Shown piece by piece: positions 11,457-22,692 of a DNA stretch of 64,000 nucleotides. This DNA is from Rhizomys pruinosus (taxonomy: Eukaryota; Chordata; Mammalia; Rodentia; Spalacidae). Each line of letters starts with the position of its first letter. The stretch's first letter is position 1. The notes below the pieces were generated by a model. It ran no database searches. It saw only the letters and a program-made list of their open reading frames with translations, and was not told the DNA's origin. The stretch covers positions 502,239 to 566,238 of the forward strand of contig VZQC01005595.1 in NCBI GenBank assembly GCA_009823505.1, written 5' to 3'. Position numbers and translations under genes: made by a program.

Positions 11457-11720
11457 TGTCACATTCCTATAGCATACTATCTGTAAACCACTTACTTGGT
11501 TTCCACTTGGGTGTTATTTCCTCTTTGCTTGATTTTGTCATATAAGTATAAAAGCCCCCCCAAACCCCCCCCCCAAGAAAAAACAGGATCAGATGCTGAC
11601 TACTTTATAGAACAATCTGAGAGTGAGTCCTGCTATCTGGGATAACCCACTAAGGTGAAATAAACTCCCTGTCTTCACATTACTGTGGCTTTGTCTCATG
11701 ATTTTTCTGTAAAACTGACA
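11457..11720 (+). mobile_element. Probable solo LTR
   Basis: 264 bp starting TGTC and ending GACA, with a clear TATA box 'gtataaaagc' (about 11546-11555). About 110 bases further on is AATAAA (11659-11664), then 'tgtggctttgtctcatg', which resembles LTR R/U5 ends. A run of C follows the TATA box. No target-site duplication is visible and the family is not named. Confidence 0.5.
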
Positions 11721-11749
11721 CACTCAAAATAATAAAATATCCATTGCGA

Positions 11750-12075
11750 GGCTAGGGAGATAGCTTACTCTGTAAAAGTTCTTGCTGTGTAAAGTGAGGA
11801 ACTGAGTTTAATCCCCAGAAACCATTTAGAAAGGCTGAGGCAAACCACCACCTTGCAATCCTATTGCTGGAGACAGAGAACTGGGCAGATCTCTGAGCTG
11901 GATGGCTTGTCAGAAAGCCTTGCTGAACCGGAAAGGCCCAGACCAACAGAGGACCCTATCTCAAAAAACCAAATGGATAGCTCCTGAGGAATGACACCCC
12001 ATATAGTTATCTTGTCTTCACAGACAATTGCACACAAATAGACGTGCAGCTAATCACATATGAGCATGCACAGAC
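11750..12075 (+). repeat. B4 SINE
   Basis: Head 'ctagggagatagcttactct', then a B1-like middle with 'ctggcagatctctgagctgg'-type words, 'aggaccctatctcaaaaaac', and the B4 3' block 'gctcctgaggaatgacaccc' followed by 'cacagacaattgcacac'. Complete but diverged. Confidence 0.85.
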
Positions 12076-13214
12076 AAACAATATCAATGCTTCTAAAATC
12101 CATTTCATGTTACATACATCAAAATTACAACCACATTTTAAGAGAAACAAAAATTTCTAAAACTTACGTGGGCTCATAAACCAACTATAGGGAATGACAT
12201 TTACAATATAGAAATAATCTGGACCAAAGACTTTTACCTAACCTTGCAATAAGAAGCTACTGTTTATAATGTGAACAAACTCACTGAACTATGTGCTTCC
12301 CTGATCCCTTAGGAACACCTCCCTCATTTTGCCCTCCACCCAAGACAGATAAGGAATGTACAATGCATGCTTTGTATAACAAAACACTGAAAGCAGGTGT
12401 TTTCTCATTATAAACAGTGAGAGAATCTGTTTGTTATGTGTGTGATATTCTTAGTCTTGTGGTTAAAGGGCAAGATTCTCTGATAAAATAACAGTGGGTC
12501 CTGGCTTCTACTTCTACTTTCATGCTGGAGATATTGTTTCAATAAAGAATGAACAAGGCCCTGTCTTATGAGCACAGTTCCAAAAGAAACCCAAAGGTAC
12601 ATGTTTCTCAGAGCTCAGTCTGCTCTAGGCCTTAAAACAAATACTAAGAGTCAGGCCGTGCCTTAATTCAGATATTACTATAATGTGGCTTAAAAAATAC
12701 TGCTAACAAGTTTGAGGAAGCTCAGAAGTGTCAGAAAAAATTCTGATATTAAAATACAACCCAATTTTTCAATATGCAATAATATGATATTTGAATGAAG
12801 ATATTTGAATGAAAATCAATGAAGTTGAGAGAGTATCCAAAATTAATCCATAAATACTTAGCCAACTGATTACACACATTTTCCAGAGTACACAAAGAAG
12901 AAAAACATGTTCTTTTCATCAAAAGGTGTAAAATGATGGCTATTAAGAAAAGAATAAAATTGATAGGTAACTTACATGTAAATAAATGTAAATTCCTAAT
13001 GAATTAAAGAAATCAAAGATCTAAATTACAAAGCTTTTTAAGATACAATGCAGAGGAAATGCTTCCTCATATTGGCATTGCTAATTATTTTATGAACATG
13101 ACACTGTTAAAGGCAAGAGAAATAAAAATGAGTAGGCTATATCATTCTAAACATGTTTTCTACAACAGATGGAGCAAGCAAAGTTTTTTTTTTTAATTAA
13201 CCAATAGAATGAAA
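12076..13214. other. AT-rich stretch, nothing recognised
   Basis: About 1.1 kb with no recognisable repeat or gene. A 64-codon open frame at 12408-12602 on the minus strand has no domain. Confidence 0.5.
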
Positions 13215-13446
13215 AAAATAATTTTGTTTGATTTACTCATTATTTTACAGGTATGAGTGTATTGCCTGCATGTGTGTAAGTACATTTGTGTTGTATAATT
13301 CCCACAGAGAACTGAAGAGGGTGACAGATCCCATGGAACTAGAGTTATAGATAGTTGTTAGCTTTCATGTGGATGCTGGGATTTGAACCCAAGTTTTCTG
13401 TAAGGACAGACACTGCTCTTAACTGCTTAGCCATCTCTCCACCCCA
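13215..13446 (-). repeat. B2 SINE, old copy
   Basis: The plus strand shows 'tgcttagccatctctccacccc', the antisense B2 head, preceded by the body with 'ggaactagagttatag', a single version without the duplication, and by 'ttgcctgcatgtgtg'. Diverged, no clear target-site duplication. Confidence 0.85.
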
Positions 13447-13863
13447 AGTAAAAATATTTATAAACTATGTGTTTGATAAAAAAGTTACTCTCCAATACAA
13501 GAATGAAATGAAATATATTTTAGTAGCTAATTATTCAAATTATGTGTACATAAGTTAATTTGAGAATGCTTAAAACGAGGGAATGAAAATGTTGCAACAT
13601 TTTGAAATAATTTTTATTTTTATTTCTTTTCTTCATTCCCACATTTTATAAAAGAATATCTCAAATTTCTTTTCTATTTTCATATTTTTTGTTATTTCAA
13701 CTTATATTTCATAAATATTTCTTTTATTTTAAATGATAGCTATTTTTCATTTCATTTATCCAATAACTCATTTTTTTAGGATATAATTAGCAGTAAACAA
13801 TTTTGTGAATTATCTAATAATGTTGATCCATGTGTTATTTCTGGTTTAGTATAACTGGGCCCT

Positions 13864-13868
<5 letters not shown>
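13447..13868. other. AT-rich interval, nothing recognised
   Basis: About 420 bases, mostly A and T with T-rich runs near 13610-13740. No gene or clear repeat. Confidence 0.5.
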
Positions 13869-13918
<50 letters not shown>

Positions 13919-13931
13919 TATATATATATAT
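13869..13931 (+). repeat. (TC)n followed by (TA)n microsatellite
   Basis: About 45 bases of uninterrupted TC dinucleotide, then about 14 bases of TA. The sharp change of unit suggests two phases of slippage. Confidence 0.97.
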
Positions 13932-14420
13932 GTCTCAAAAATACCAACTAACTAACAAACAAAGCTGTAAGTTTCTGTGTACCAACAACAATAATTACAC
14001 AATAAGTACATTAGACATATTTCAGAAAATGATTCCTCCTCAAATAAAGCCTCATGCAGGTGTTTCAGAAGGAAGCATCATTATCATGAGAGATGACTGC
14101 TCCCTGAATGTTCCTGCCTCTAAGTACCTCCCAGTGAAACAAGAAGTGGTGAGAGAAGATCATGACACTACACTATGGTAGACGTTTGCATTAACTTGTC
14201 AATTATTCTTACCATGTAAAGGGCTGGGCTCAGATAAAATGCATACCTGTAACTTTGTTAATAATAAGCTTTATGATTAAATATTTAATGAAATTTAGAT
14301 GGATATCATAAAGAAAATGGTTTCAGGTAACTCTATAATGGATTTTAAGCCAAATGCTATTAAAGAGACTCAGTTTTTTAAATGAAATGTTTATAAATTT
14401 AGAAACTTATGATATGTGTG
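13932..14420. other. Interval with an 83-codon open frame, nothing recognised
   Basis: The open frame at 13930-14181 (plus) starts inside the end of the TA repeat and has no recognisable domain. It is probably chance. Confidence 0.45.
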
Positions 14421-14640
14421 AAACTGGAGAGATGGCTCAGAGGCTAAGAGGACCTGGGTTCGGTGCCGAGGACCTGGGTTTAGTGTCCTAGATCTGTGTC
14501 AGTCAGCTCAAATATGGCTGTCACTAAACTTTGAGGAGATTCGATGGCATCTTCTTGAATATGCGGGTACCTACATGTTCACAATGAACATACAGATAAG
14601 CAAACAGACACACTTAGACATTTTCAAAAAAAAAATCCAT
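14421..14640 (+). repeat. B2 SINE, rearranged head
   Basis: Begins 'gaaactggagagatggctca'. The phrase 'gaggacctgggtt' is then present twice (14449-14461 and 14469-14481), so the B box region has a small local duplication that replaces part of the usual head. The body is diverged and ends in an A tail at about 14625. Confidence 0.8.
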
Positions 14641-14672
14641 AAGGTAAGGATATTTATTAGCCAAGGAAGAAA

Positions 14673-14712
<40 letters not shown>

Positions 14713-14750
14713 TATGTATATTAAATATCCACTTAATATATATATATGTA
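14673..14750 (+). repeat. (TA)n microsatellite, interrupted
   Basis: Alternating TA over about 35 bases, then shorter TATATG and TATATA runs. Confidence 0.95.
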
Positions 14751-15164
14751 TCTATGTACACATATGTGTACAGTGTTTATGAAGTTTACAGGAATGTGAA
14801 ATAAAACAGCCTTCACTGTCACACCACATTTATGGAGACATCTTGGTTTATGTTGAATCTTTATACCTTCAATAGAATCTCTAATTTTGAACCAGCGTTA
14901 GAGTAGCCTGACCTAGTGACTCTTGACAGCAATGGCAAATGCCTGTTTTAGCATCTTAGAATTATTGATCTTCTTGTTTATTTGAGTCATAATTGATAAA
15001 CACATCTTTCTATATGATATTTAATATTACTTTCATATTATATTATAATTTTCTTTAAAACATGATTTTAGTGCATAGTGGAAACTGTTTTTTTGGTTAA
15101 CCTTAGTATTTTCTCATCGAACCTACAGATAACCTCTTAATTTCTGTTCATTCTTCTCTGTTGT
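14751..15164. other. AT-rich interval, nothing recognised
   Basis: About 410 bases before the TA tract that precedes the 1.5 kb duplication. No gene or clear repeat. Confidence 0.5.
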
Positions 15165-15216
15165 AAGCAATAATATATAATTATATATAATATATATATA
15201 TCTATATATATATATA
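15165..15216 (+). repeat. (TA)n tract at the left edge of duplicate copy 1
   Basis: Imperfect TA repeat immediately before the first copy of the 1.5 kb duplicated block. A TA repeat also immediately precedes the second copy (17144-17172), so the microsatellite is the shared left boundary. Confidence 0.9.
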
Positions 15217-16706
15217 TCAAGAAAAGAAGTAAAATGTGTATGTGGATTGAATTGGAGGCAAACAGTATTTTTAAGCAAGGTGATTTTAACCACCAAGAAG
15301 TTTTCTTTGTTTCCTTAAGCTGGTTATTTGACACTGCAACACAGTTTCATATGAGATTTAGGGACTGCCTTGCCCCTGGGTGAATATATCCCCACAGATT
15401 TGAAAAATCATGAAGCTGAATATCATATTTTCTGTGGAGTAATGTCTTCCTCAAGGGAATGGTTGGGAATATGTGCAGTGTGTTTTGTTCAGTAGTGATG
15501 GTTTGTCAACACTAACACAAATTCTATTTACAGAAGAAGAATGTAACTTGCATGGTTAAGTTATGAATTCTCAATTCTGAATCTGAATTCAGGATCTATC
15601 TTGGACATCTAAAGCTATTCTTTGCAACTCAGAACCATGAATCTTGAGTTTTGCTTGATAGAATTTCATGCTTGAACTATTTATAATCCTTTTTTATTCA
15701 GTAAGAATCCATTCATCTGGAATGCAATTTCAATGATTGCCCCCAAACATTCATGGTAGCTAAGCACTTTTATTTCAAAAGAAGTCTTAGAAAATTATTT
15801 AAATCACTGTTGTTTAAAGTGAATTCTGACTGAAATGGATTTACAAAAAGAAATTTCTAAAAAAAAAAAAAAAAAAACATTATAATTAGGTGGAATTTAA
15901 ATTACAAGTAATTCATGAAAATTGACTAAAATAAGGAAGAAGTATTATTAACATTACAGGCATCAGTTACAAAACCTGAAAAGAAATCTATTAGGCCAAA
16001 AGGCATGTGCTTTCCTTGAAAATGCACTGTCATGTGGATTCGCTATTATTTCTGAACATAAGGCATTCCAGCACAGGTCAGCACTGAGGAATTTCTATAT
16101 CAATTATACTACCTCAATAAAAATTTCATAAATGATATGACTGTACATACTAAACGTATATGCTGTATCACAAATATTATTTATATAAAACCAGTCAACT
16201 CACTGTCTCCATTAAGTGACATGGTGAGTGAAGTAGATTTAGTATGTTTTCAAAAAGTATCTGTATCAATGGTAGCTTGGAAGAACATGCCATATTATCT
16301 CATTTCCTCATAGATCTCTCTCACCTATGTCCTAAATTTTTTCAGCACTTCACATTGTGTGTCTTTCTCCACATATACATTAAATTCATTATAGACATAG
16401 ATTACTCTTTGTCTTTTCCAGGTTAAGGGAAAGTAGGCAGAAGAAAGTTTCCCCTGTAGTCTTTGAATCCAAACTTTATCCTGTTGGGCTCTGTAATTCC
16501 AGACAAAGGGAATGGCCCATTACACTATTCCTCCTCAGCTACTCTACTCTGAACATGGTGGGGGATGGGGGTTTGAGGGTCTTATAACCAAAACTGTGTT
16601 CCTCAGAAATCAAGGTAGCTGTGTTGGCTCCAAAATGGCCTAGAGTTTAAACCTGTGTCAGAGTTTGAAGGACACTGCATTCAATGAGCATATCCATCAT
16701 ATTTAC
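15217..16706 (+). repeat. 1.5 kb duplicated block, copy 1
   Basis: Runs from 'tcaagaaaagaagtaaaatg' to 'tatccatcatatttac' and matches 17173-18672 almost base for base. Most differences are one-base insertions or deletions and a poly(A) region (about 15845-15880). The right flank after 16706 differs from that of copy 2. It contains only short open frames and no recognised gene or SINE. Confidence 0.95.
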
Positions 16707-17142
16707 CATCTTCTCTGCATTCCACGTCTGNATAGAAGTCAGGACCCACCCTTGTCTTATCAGAGAATCTTGCTCTTTCATCCCTAGGCCAAGAATACCA
16801 CACACTTAATTTATCTCATTGTTTGCAATGAAAAAAAAAAGTACTGGTGATTTTCAGCACCGTGATACGTAAAGCATGCATATCCACATTTATACACAAT
16901 CTTATACTTTCTTGGGTGGATGGGAAGGAGGCATTCTGAGGGATTAAGATCATATACCCAGGTCACAAGAGGAGAACATAGTTCAGTGAGCTTGTTTACA
17001 TAATAAACAGTGTGATGGTTTGAATGAGGAATATCTCCCATAGGGTTTAAGCATTTGAGCACTTGGTCAGTGGGTGGCATTGTTTAGGGAGGGTCATGAT
17101 ACCTTAGGAGGTATAGCCATGTTGGAAGAAGCATTGGGAGTG

Positions 17143-17172
<30 letters not shown>
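16707..17172. other. Spacer between the duplicates, with an N at 16731
   Basis: 466 bp that match neither the sequence following copy 2 nor the sequence preceding copy 1, apart from the TA repeat. An undetermined base lies at 16731, 25 bases into the spacer. A simple tandem duplication would leave a spacer resembling one of the outer flanks. The spacer carries an LTR fragment at about 17011-17143. Confidence 0.85.
17011..17143 (+). mobile_element. MaLR-like LTR, 5' fragment
   Basis: Starts 'tgtgatggtttgaatgagg', continues with 'cacttggtcagtgggtggca' and 'taggaggtatagcc', words typical of the 5' part of rodent MaLR LTRs. It is cut off by the TA tract that starts copy 2, so its 3' part is missing. 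Confidence 0.65.
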
Positions 17173-17175
<3 letters not shown>

Positions 17176-18672
17176 AGAAAAGAAGTAAAATGTGATGTGG
17201 ATTGAAATTGGAGGCAAACAAGTATTTTTAAGCAAGGTGATTTTAACCACCAAGAAGTTTTCTTTGTTTCCTTAAGCTGGTTATTTGACACTGCAACACA
17301 GTTTCATATGAGATTTAGGGACTGCCTTGCCCCTGGGTGAATATATCCCCACAGATTTGAAAAATCATGAAGCTGAATATCATATTTTCTGTGGAGTAAT
17401 GTCTTCCTCAAGGGAATGGTTGGGAATATGTGCAGTGTGTTTTGTTCAGTAGTGATGGTTTGTCAACACTAACACAAATTCTATTTACAGAAGAAGAATG
17501 TAACTTGCATGGTTAAGTTATGAATTCTCAATTCTGAATCTGAATTCAGGATCTATCTTGGACATCTAAAGCTATTCTTTGCAACTCAGAACCATGACAT
17601 CTTGAGTTTTGCTTGATAGAATTTCATGCTTGAACTATTTATAATCCTTTTTTATTCAGTAAGAATCCATTCATCTGGAATGCAATTTCAATGATTGCCC
17701 CCAAACATTCATGGTAGCTAAGCACTTTTATTTCAAAAGAAGTCTTAGAAAATTATTTAAATCACTGTTGTTTAAAGTGAATTCTGACTGAAATGGGATT
17801 TACAAGGAAAGTGTGCAGATTAGTTGCTTTCTTAAAAAAAAAACATATAATTAGGTGAATTTAAATTACAAGTAATTCATGAAAATTGACTAAAATAAGG
17901 AAGAAGTATTATTAACATTACAGGCATCAGTTACAAAACCTGAAAAGAAATCTATCTAGGCCAAAAGGCATGTGCTTTCCTTGAAAATGCACTGTCATGT
18001 GGATTCGCTATTATTTCTGAACATAAGGCATTCCAGCACAGGTCAGCACTGAGGAATTTCTATATCAATTATACTACCTCAATAAAAATTGCATAAATGA
18101 TATATGACTGTACATACTAAACGTATATGCTGTATCACAAATATTATTTATATAAAACCAGTCAACTCACTGTCTCCATTAAGTGACATGGTGAGTGAAG
18201 TAGATTTAGTATGTTTTCAAAAAGTATCTGTATCAATGGTAGCTTGGAAGAACATGCCATATTATCTCATTTCCTCATAGATCTCTCTCACCTATGTCCT
18301 AAATTTTTTCAGCACTTCACATTGTGTGTCTTCTCCACATATACATTAAATTCATTATAGACATAGATTACTCTTTGTCTTTTCCAGGTTAAGGGAAAGT
18401 AGGCAGAAGAAAGTTTCCCCTGTAGTCTTTGAATCCAAACTTTATCCTGTTGGGCTCTGTAATTCCAGACAAAGGGAATGGCCCATTACACTATTCCTCC
18501 TCAGCTACTCTACTCTGAACATGGTGGGGGATGGGGGTTTGAGGGTCTTATAACCAAAACTGTGTTCCTCAGAAATCAAGGTAGCTGTGTTGGCTCCAAA
18601 ATGGCCTAGAGTTTAAACCTGTGTCAGAGTTTGAAGGACACTGCATTCAATGAGCATATCCATCATATTTAC
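17173..18672 (+). repeat. 1.5 kb duplicated block, copy 2
   Basis: 1500 bp against 1490 bp for copy 1. Small changes include 'gtgatgtgg' for 'gtgtatgtgg', 'gaaattgg' for 'gaattgg' and a short different stretch just before the A run near 17813-17840. After 18672 the sequence continues into AT-rich DNA unlike the spacer. Confidence 0.95.
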
Positions 18673-19287
18673 ATATTATATGAATTTAAAAGTATGTGGG
18701 TGGTAATTCAAAATTTAATCTCTTCAGCAACACAAAAATGTAAAGTCTCCAGGAAAATGTCTTTATACATATTCCCTTTTGTTTTCAAAACTAATATGTA
18801 TTTAGCCACCAATAATTTCATAGTGAATATGCATTGCTTTAGAATAAGAGAATTTAGGGGCCAATAGAAAGATGGCATTAACTTTTCTAAGTAGCAAAAG
18901 AGTGACATACTAACACATGAAAATACTGTTTTCAAATTTTCAGTGATGGGTTTTCATTCTCTTGCTGATGTTTTTCCCATATATTAATTTATTTTTCAGA
19001 ATCAGTAGCAAATTAGCAGGCTTGTAACAAGTACATATGATTAATGATAATTTCATAATATTAAGTGGTTCATATCACCCTATATTTGCATATGCTTATG
19101 TCTAGTTGTAATTGCACAGAACATGAATATTACTTATACTAGAAGCTGTGTAGTGCTAAATACAGCAATTAAAACATTATTTTTTCAATGTACATTTAAA
19201 TACATAGAACAAATAAGTTCAAAATAATTCATTTAATAAAAATTCATTTAATTTATAATTATAAATTAATTTTAATGGAAAAATTGA
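18673..19287. other. AT-rich interval, nothing recognised
   Basis: About 615 bases. A 78-codon open frame spans the right junction of copy 2 and has no domain. Confidence 0.5.
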
Positions 19288-19342
19288 AACTGGGTTTGGA
19301 GAGATGGTTCAATGGTTAAGAGCACTGGCTTCCAGCTATGAC
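19288..19342 (+). repeat. B2 SINE, head only
   Basis: 'tttggagagatggttcaatg' and 'gttaagagcactggcttcc' give the first 50 bases of a B2, including the A box. The body is missing. Retrotransposed SINEs are normally cut at the 5' end, so a head-only copy implies a later deletion or rearrangement. Confidence 0.7.
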
Positions 19343-20648
19343 AGGTACAGAGAAAAGTGATACAATCAATTGGAGACAGTAAATGGACTAATTTGAAAAA
19401 AAACAGATACAGTACAAAATAACTCAGGTAATTAATATCTATTCATCACATTCATTTCATCAATACAATGTTGGCAGACAAAAGTAATGACTCCCTTCAA
19501 ATCAAGCTTGGGGAATCAAGAATTTATTGAGACATCTTAAAGAAACATGGCTGAGGATGTATTTATAGGAACACGGCAACTCAGAACAATTTTCATCATT
19601 GAAGATGACCATCAAGAGTTGTAATTCCACACTCAATTACTCTGTCATTTCCCAAATGCTACAGTATAAGGATGTCTTTTATAAAATGTCCAACATTTGT
19701 GCTAATGTCTTTTAATTAACCTTGACAACTGCAATTTGATACTCTGCCCCCAAGGAAAATGAATGTGGATGTGTTTCAGAATTAACGAATCAGAGTTCTG
19801 AAAGATAGTGCCCCATCTTCAATGAATACAGTGAAAATTAGGTAGATTGGCCTTATGTACCTGAGGTATTCTGGAACGAGGGATGAAAAACCAAGATTGA
19901 GAAACAAGGTTTGGATGTTAAGAAAACCGTGTTCCAAACTTGTACTTTTTATATGAAGCTGTTCGTTGAAACAGGTTTGGATAAAATTGTAAGTGAAACT
20001 GATTTCAGAACAGAGTTCCATCAAGAGAGTGCCAGATCGAGTTCTAACAGCATGGTTCCAGGGCACAGATGGTTCCAAAAATAAACTAGGGGAACAAGTG
20101 TCCTCAGAGTTCATGCCCACTCTTAAAACTAGTATGAGTCAAGCCGTTTCTTCATGTATAACTGTAATGTTAGTGTGGTAACACCACCTTTTAGCACAGG
20201 CCTTTCAACATGTGACTCAAGTCCCCTTATGGCATCATTTATCTGAATGTGGGGCTTATAAAATTCAGCAACAGTGAAATAATTCTGAACACATACAACA
20301 AAATATTCATTTGAAATCAAATTTATAATGAACGTGAAATATTTCTGTCAGCTTTCTTCCCTCTTACACTGAATGTTTCTCTGCAGCTTTGGTTCTGAAG
20401 GCACAACATGTGCCCTTTGCCCTATACTAGCTGGCATGCCCTGCAGTACCAATGATCACTTGTAGAAACTTGTAGGCTCAGGTGAGACACCTGCTCTTTA
20501 GAAATTGTGGTATTTTTACTGAACAAAGGAAGCGCTCTGGTATCATAGAAAAAGCATAGATTCATTATGGAAAAAAAGCGTTGGTATTTTTTTTCACAAG
20601 CAATTAAGTATCAAGTTAGTGTATCTGTGGTTTTGTTTGTTTATATAT
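19343..20648. other. 1.3 kb interval with a 112-codon minus-strand open frame
   Basis: Open frames at 19782-20120 (minus, 112 codons) and 19993-20181 (plus, 62 codons) overlap. Neither has a domain, signal peptide or family that I recognise. The region is less AT-rich than its surroundings and could be an old pseudogene or LTR, but I cannot say which. Confidence 0.4.
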
Positions 20649-20649
20649 T

Positions 20650-20657
20650 TTCTTTCT

Positions 20658-20741
<84 letters not shown>

Positions 20742-20742
20742 T
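20650..20742 (+). repeat. (CTTT)n microsatellite
   Basis: About 90 bases of nearly perfect CTTT, followed by a short GT run (20748-20768). It adjoins an ID-like element in antisense, so it is likely the expanded A-rich (AAAG)n tail of that SINE. Confidence 0.97.
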
Positions 20743-20769
20743 CATTTGTGTGTGTGTGTTTGTGTGTGG

Positions 20770-20836
20770 CCATTATGGAGATTGAATCATGGCTTGCTGG
20801 GAAAGTACTCTCCCACTGAATCACAGCTACAGCTTT
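20770..20836 (-). repeat. ID-like SINE (tRNA-derived)
   Basis: The plus strand reads 'gagattgaatcatggcttgc', 'gggaaagtactctcccactg' and 'aatcacagctacagc', which is the reverse complement of a decayed ID/tRNA-Ala-type head with its B box. Its tail would be the CTTT tract to the left. Confidence 0.6.
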
Positions 20837-20884
20837 CAAATTAGTGTATCTTTGCATTGTATTTTGTAAAAATGTTTGATTTTT

Positions 20885-22676
20885 TTTTACCATTAAGCAA
20901 TTTTTTTTATAGATGCTTTGTGTATTTCATACATCATTTTCCAATTCAGTTCAGGCATATATCCCCTTCACTTCCCCCCACCCCACCCCTACCCATCCCA
21001 GATCATGCATTCTGCCATAACTTTTCTGCATCTTTCTCTGTTTTTGTGTTTTTTTAAACAATAAGTGATAATCTGTGAGTACAAGCATCCTTCATGTAAA
21101 ACCAATTTCCGAGCAGTTATGCCCAAACCCACACAGCTCATGGGTCCCACCATCCAGCAGCGGGGGCTTGTATGTTCAATCAAGTTGATCAAATGAGTGT
21201 CCAGTCTATATTGTTGTAGTTTCACCATTAACCCCAATCGCAGCCCTTACATTCTACCATGCCCCCTCTTCTGCAGATTGTTCCCTAGGCTTAGAATAGG
21301 GGAACAGGTGGATGAGAAGCAAAACACTCTACTTTCTCTGGAGCTGATGTCTTGGTCTCTAGTCAGTTCTGGCTGTTTTCTTTCATGGGCTGCCAGCTTG
21401 TCCAGGCATAACCTTTCGATCCTACTAATGAAGCACATGCAATTAGATATTTAGGTATTCAAACAGTATAATATATAGCCTTTCAATCCTACTAATGAAG
21501 TACACACAATTAGATATATAGGTATTTAAACAATACTAATTGTTATGGTAGGTTACTTTGGTATAGACACAGATGTTTGGATGGTATGTTAATTCATGAT
21601 TTACATTTTCTTCTGTTAAGTATGGCAGGGTCTTCGTGTGGTTTATAACATCTCCTAACCATTAGAGGATGTAAGCTTGTGGCATCAGCCATGGGTTATT
21701 CCTCAAAGGAGAGAGCTAATAGACAATTAGATTTGAGATATACAGACATATGGCTGCCACTGCTGCACAGTATTTCCAGGCAGATGAGGTGTAGCTGGTG
21801 CTGATGGAGGAGTCTTGCTTGACTCAAGGAGACCTATATTTGCTTTATTGGTTTAGTGGTCTTTGGTAACACTCTCTGGCATCCCAGAGATCATCTGTAT
21901 ACTTGCAAGTGCGGTCTCCATACATCTTTCCCATGTTTATATCAGGTCTTCAACAGCAGGTCCTTATCGCCTCTCTTCCTGCAGATATCCCAGTTTGGAG
22001 GCAAGGAGCCTTTACCATTCGTGGCGGCTTGGATCCCCTGGCCAACATCTCCTTGGTAGAATAATCCATTGTTGATGTCAGAGCTCCTGTATTAATATAT
22101 TTTGTTTAAGTGCGTAGCTTAAGGAGACTTTAGCGTTATATTTGGTTCTGAATACAGAATAATCCTTTTCAGAGTTTCTATGTCCATTAGTCAATTAAAG
22201 AAGGCAGTTTTACTGATTTTACAAGAGAATACCTCTATAACAGCTGGCTCCAATCTACAGCTGGAGAACAACCTCATCATCATCATCATATTTCTCCTTA
22301 TTCTATGGGGGGGAGTTAAGAAAGTCTCTTGTATTAAAACTTTTGTGGCACCTAGAAGGTAAGCTTCATTAGGAATCATTAAAAATAGTTGTTACTAGTA
22401 GGATCCACAGAGGGGCCTGATGTCTGCAGCAATCTGAGGCATTTCTTCCCTTCAATGCCCAGAGGAGTCAATCCTTCTGCTGGCACTTTCTGGTACATCC
22501 TACTCACTGGAAAACTGCGTTTTCTTTCTCAGCCATTAAGTTGGTGATACTCTGGCCTGTTGGAACATACAAATCCTTTCCCATAGTTAGTTTTAAGATT
22601 TCGGTTGCAAGGATTTTGACAAAAGGTTTTCATATCTATCTATATCCCCCTTTTTTATTTAAGGTTTTTATTTTTG
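20885..22676 (-). mobile_element. Element X, copy 2 (longest copy, 1.79 kb)
   Basis: Flanked by a perfect 16 bp repeat, 'aaaatgtttgattttt', at 20869-20884 and 22677-22692. Read on the minus strand it starts 'caaaaataaaaaccttaaat', passes an A6G5 purine tract and ends in sequence close to L1 3' ends: 'gcagaatgcatga', a G-rich stretch, 'gaatgatgtatgaaat'-like sequence and A runs. Open frames of up to 85 codons on the plus strand run antisense to the element and show no domain. The 5' start is shared with copy 3 at 39180, so it may be the true 5' end. I do not recognise a named family. Confidence 0.85.
21412..21533 (-). repeat. 67 bp tandem duplication inside X copy 2
   Basis: 'cctttcgatcctactaatga' (21412) and 'cctttcaatcctactaatga' (21479) start two copies of a block that also contains 'aattagatat' and 'taggtatt'. 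X copy 1 has the block once, near 4950, so the duplication is particular to this copy or its lineage. Confidence 0.85.
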
Positions 22677-22692
22677 AAAATGTTTGATTTTT

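Noticed and set aside
20567..20893. Frames encoding long Phe/Leu/Ser or Lys/Glu/Arg strings
   Set aside because: They are translations of the CTTT microsatellite.
21856..22075. Two overlapping 67-70 codon frames conserved between X copies 2 and 3 (39792-40011)
   Set aside because: They lie antisense to the inferred X sense strand, overlap each other in two frames and show no bias of change toward third positions by eye. Homology of the DNA explains the similarity.
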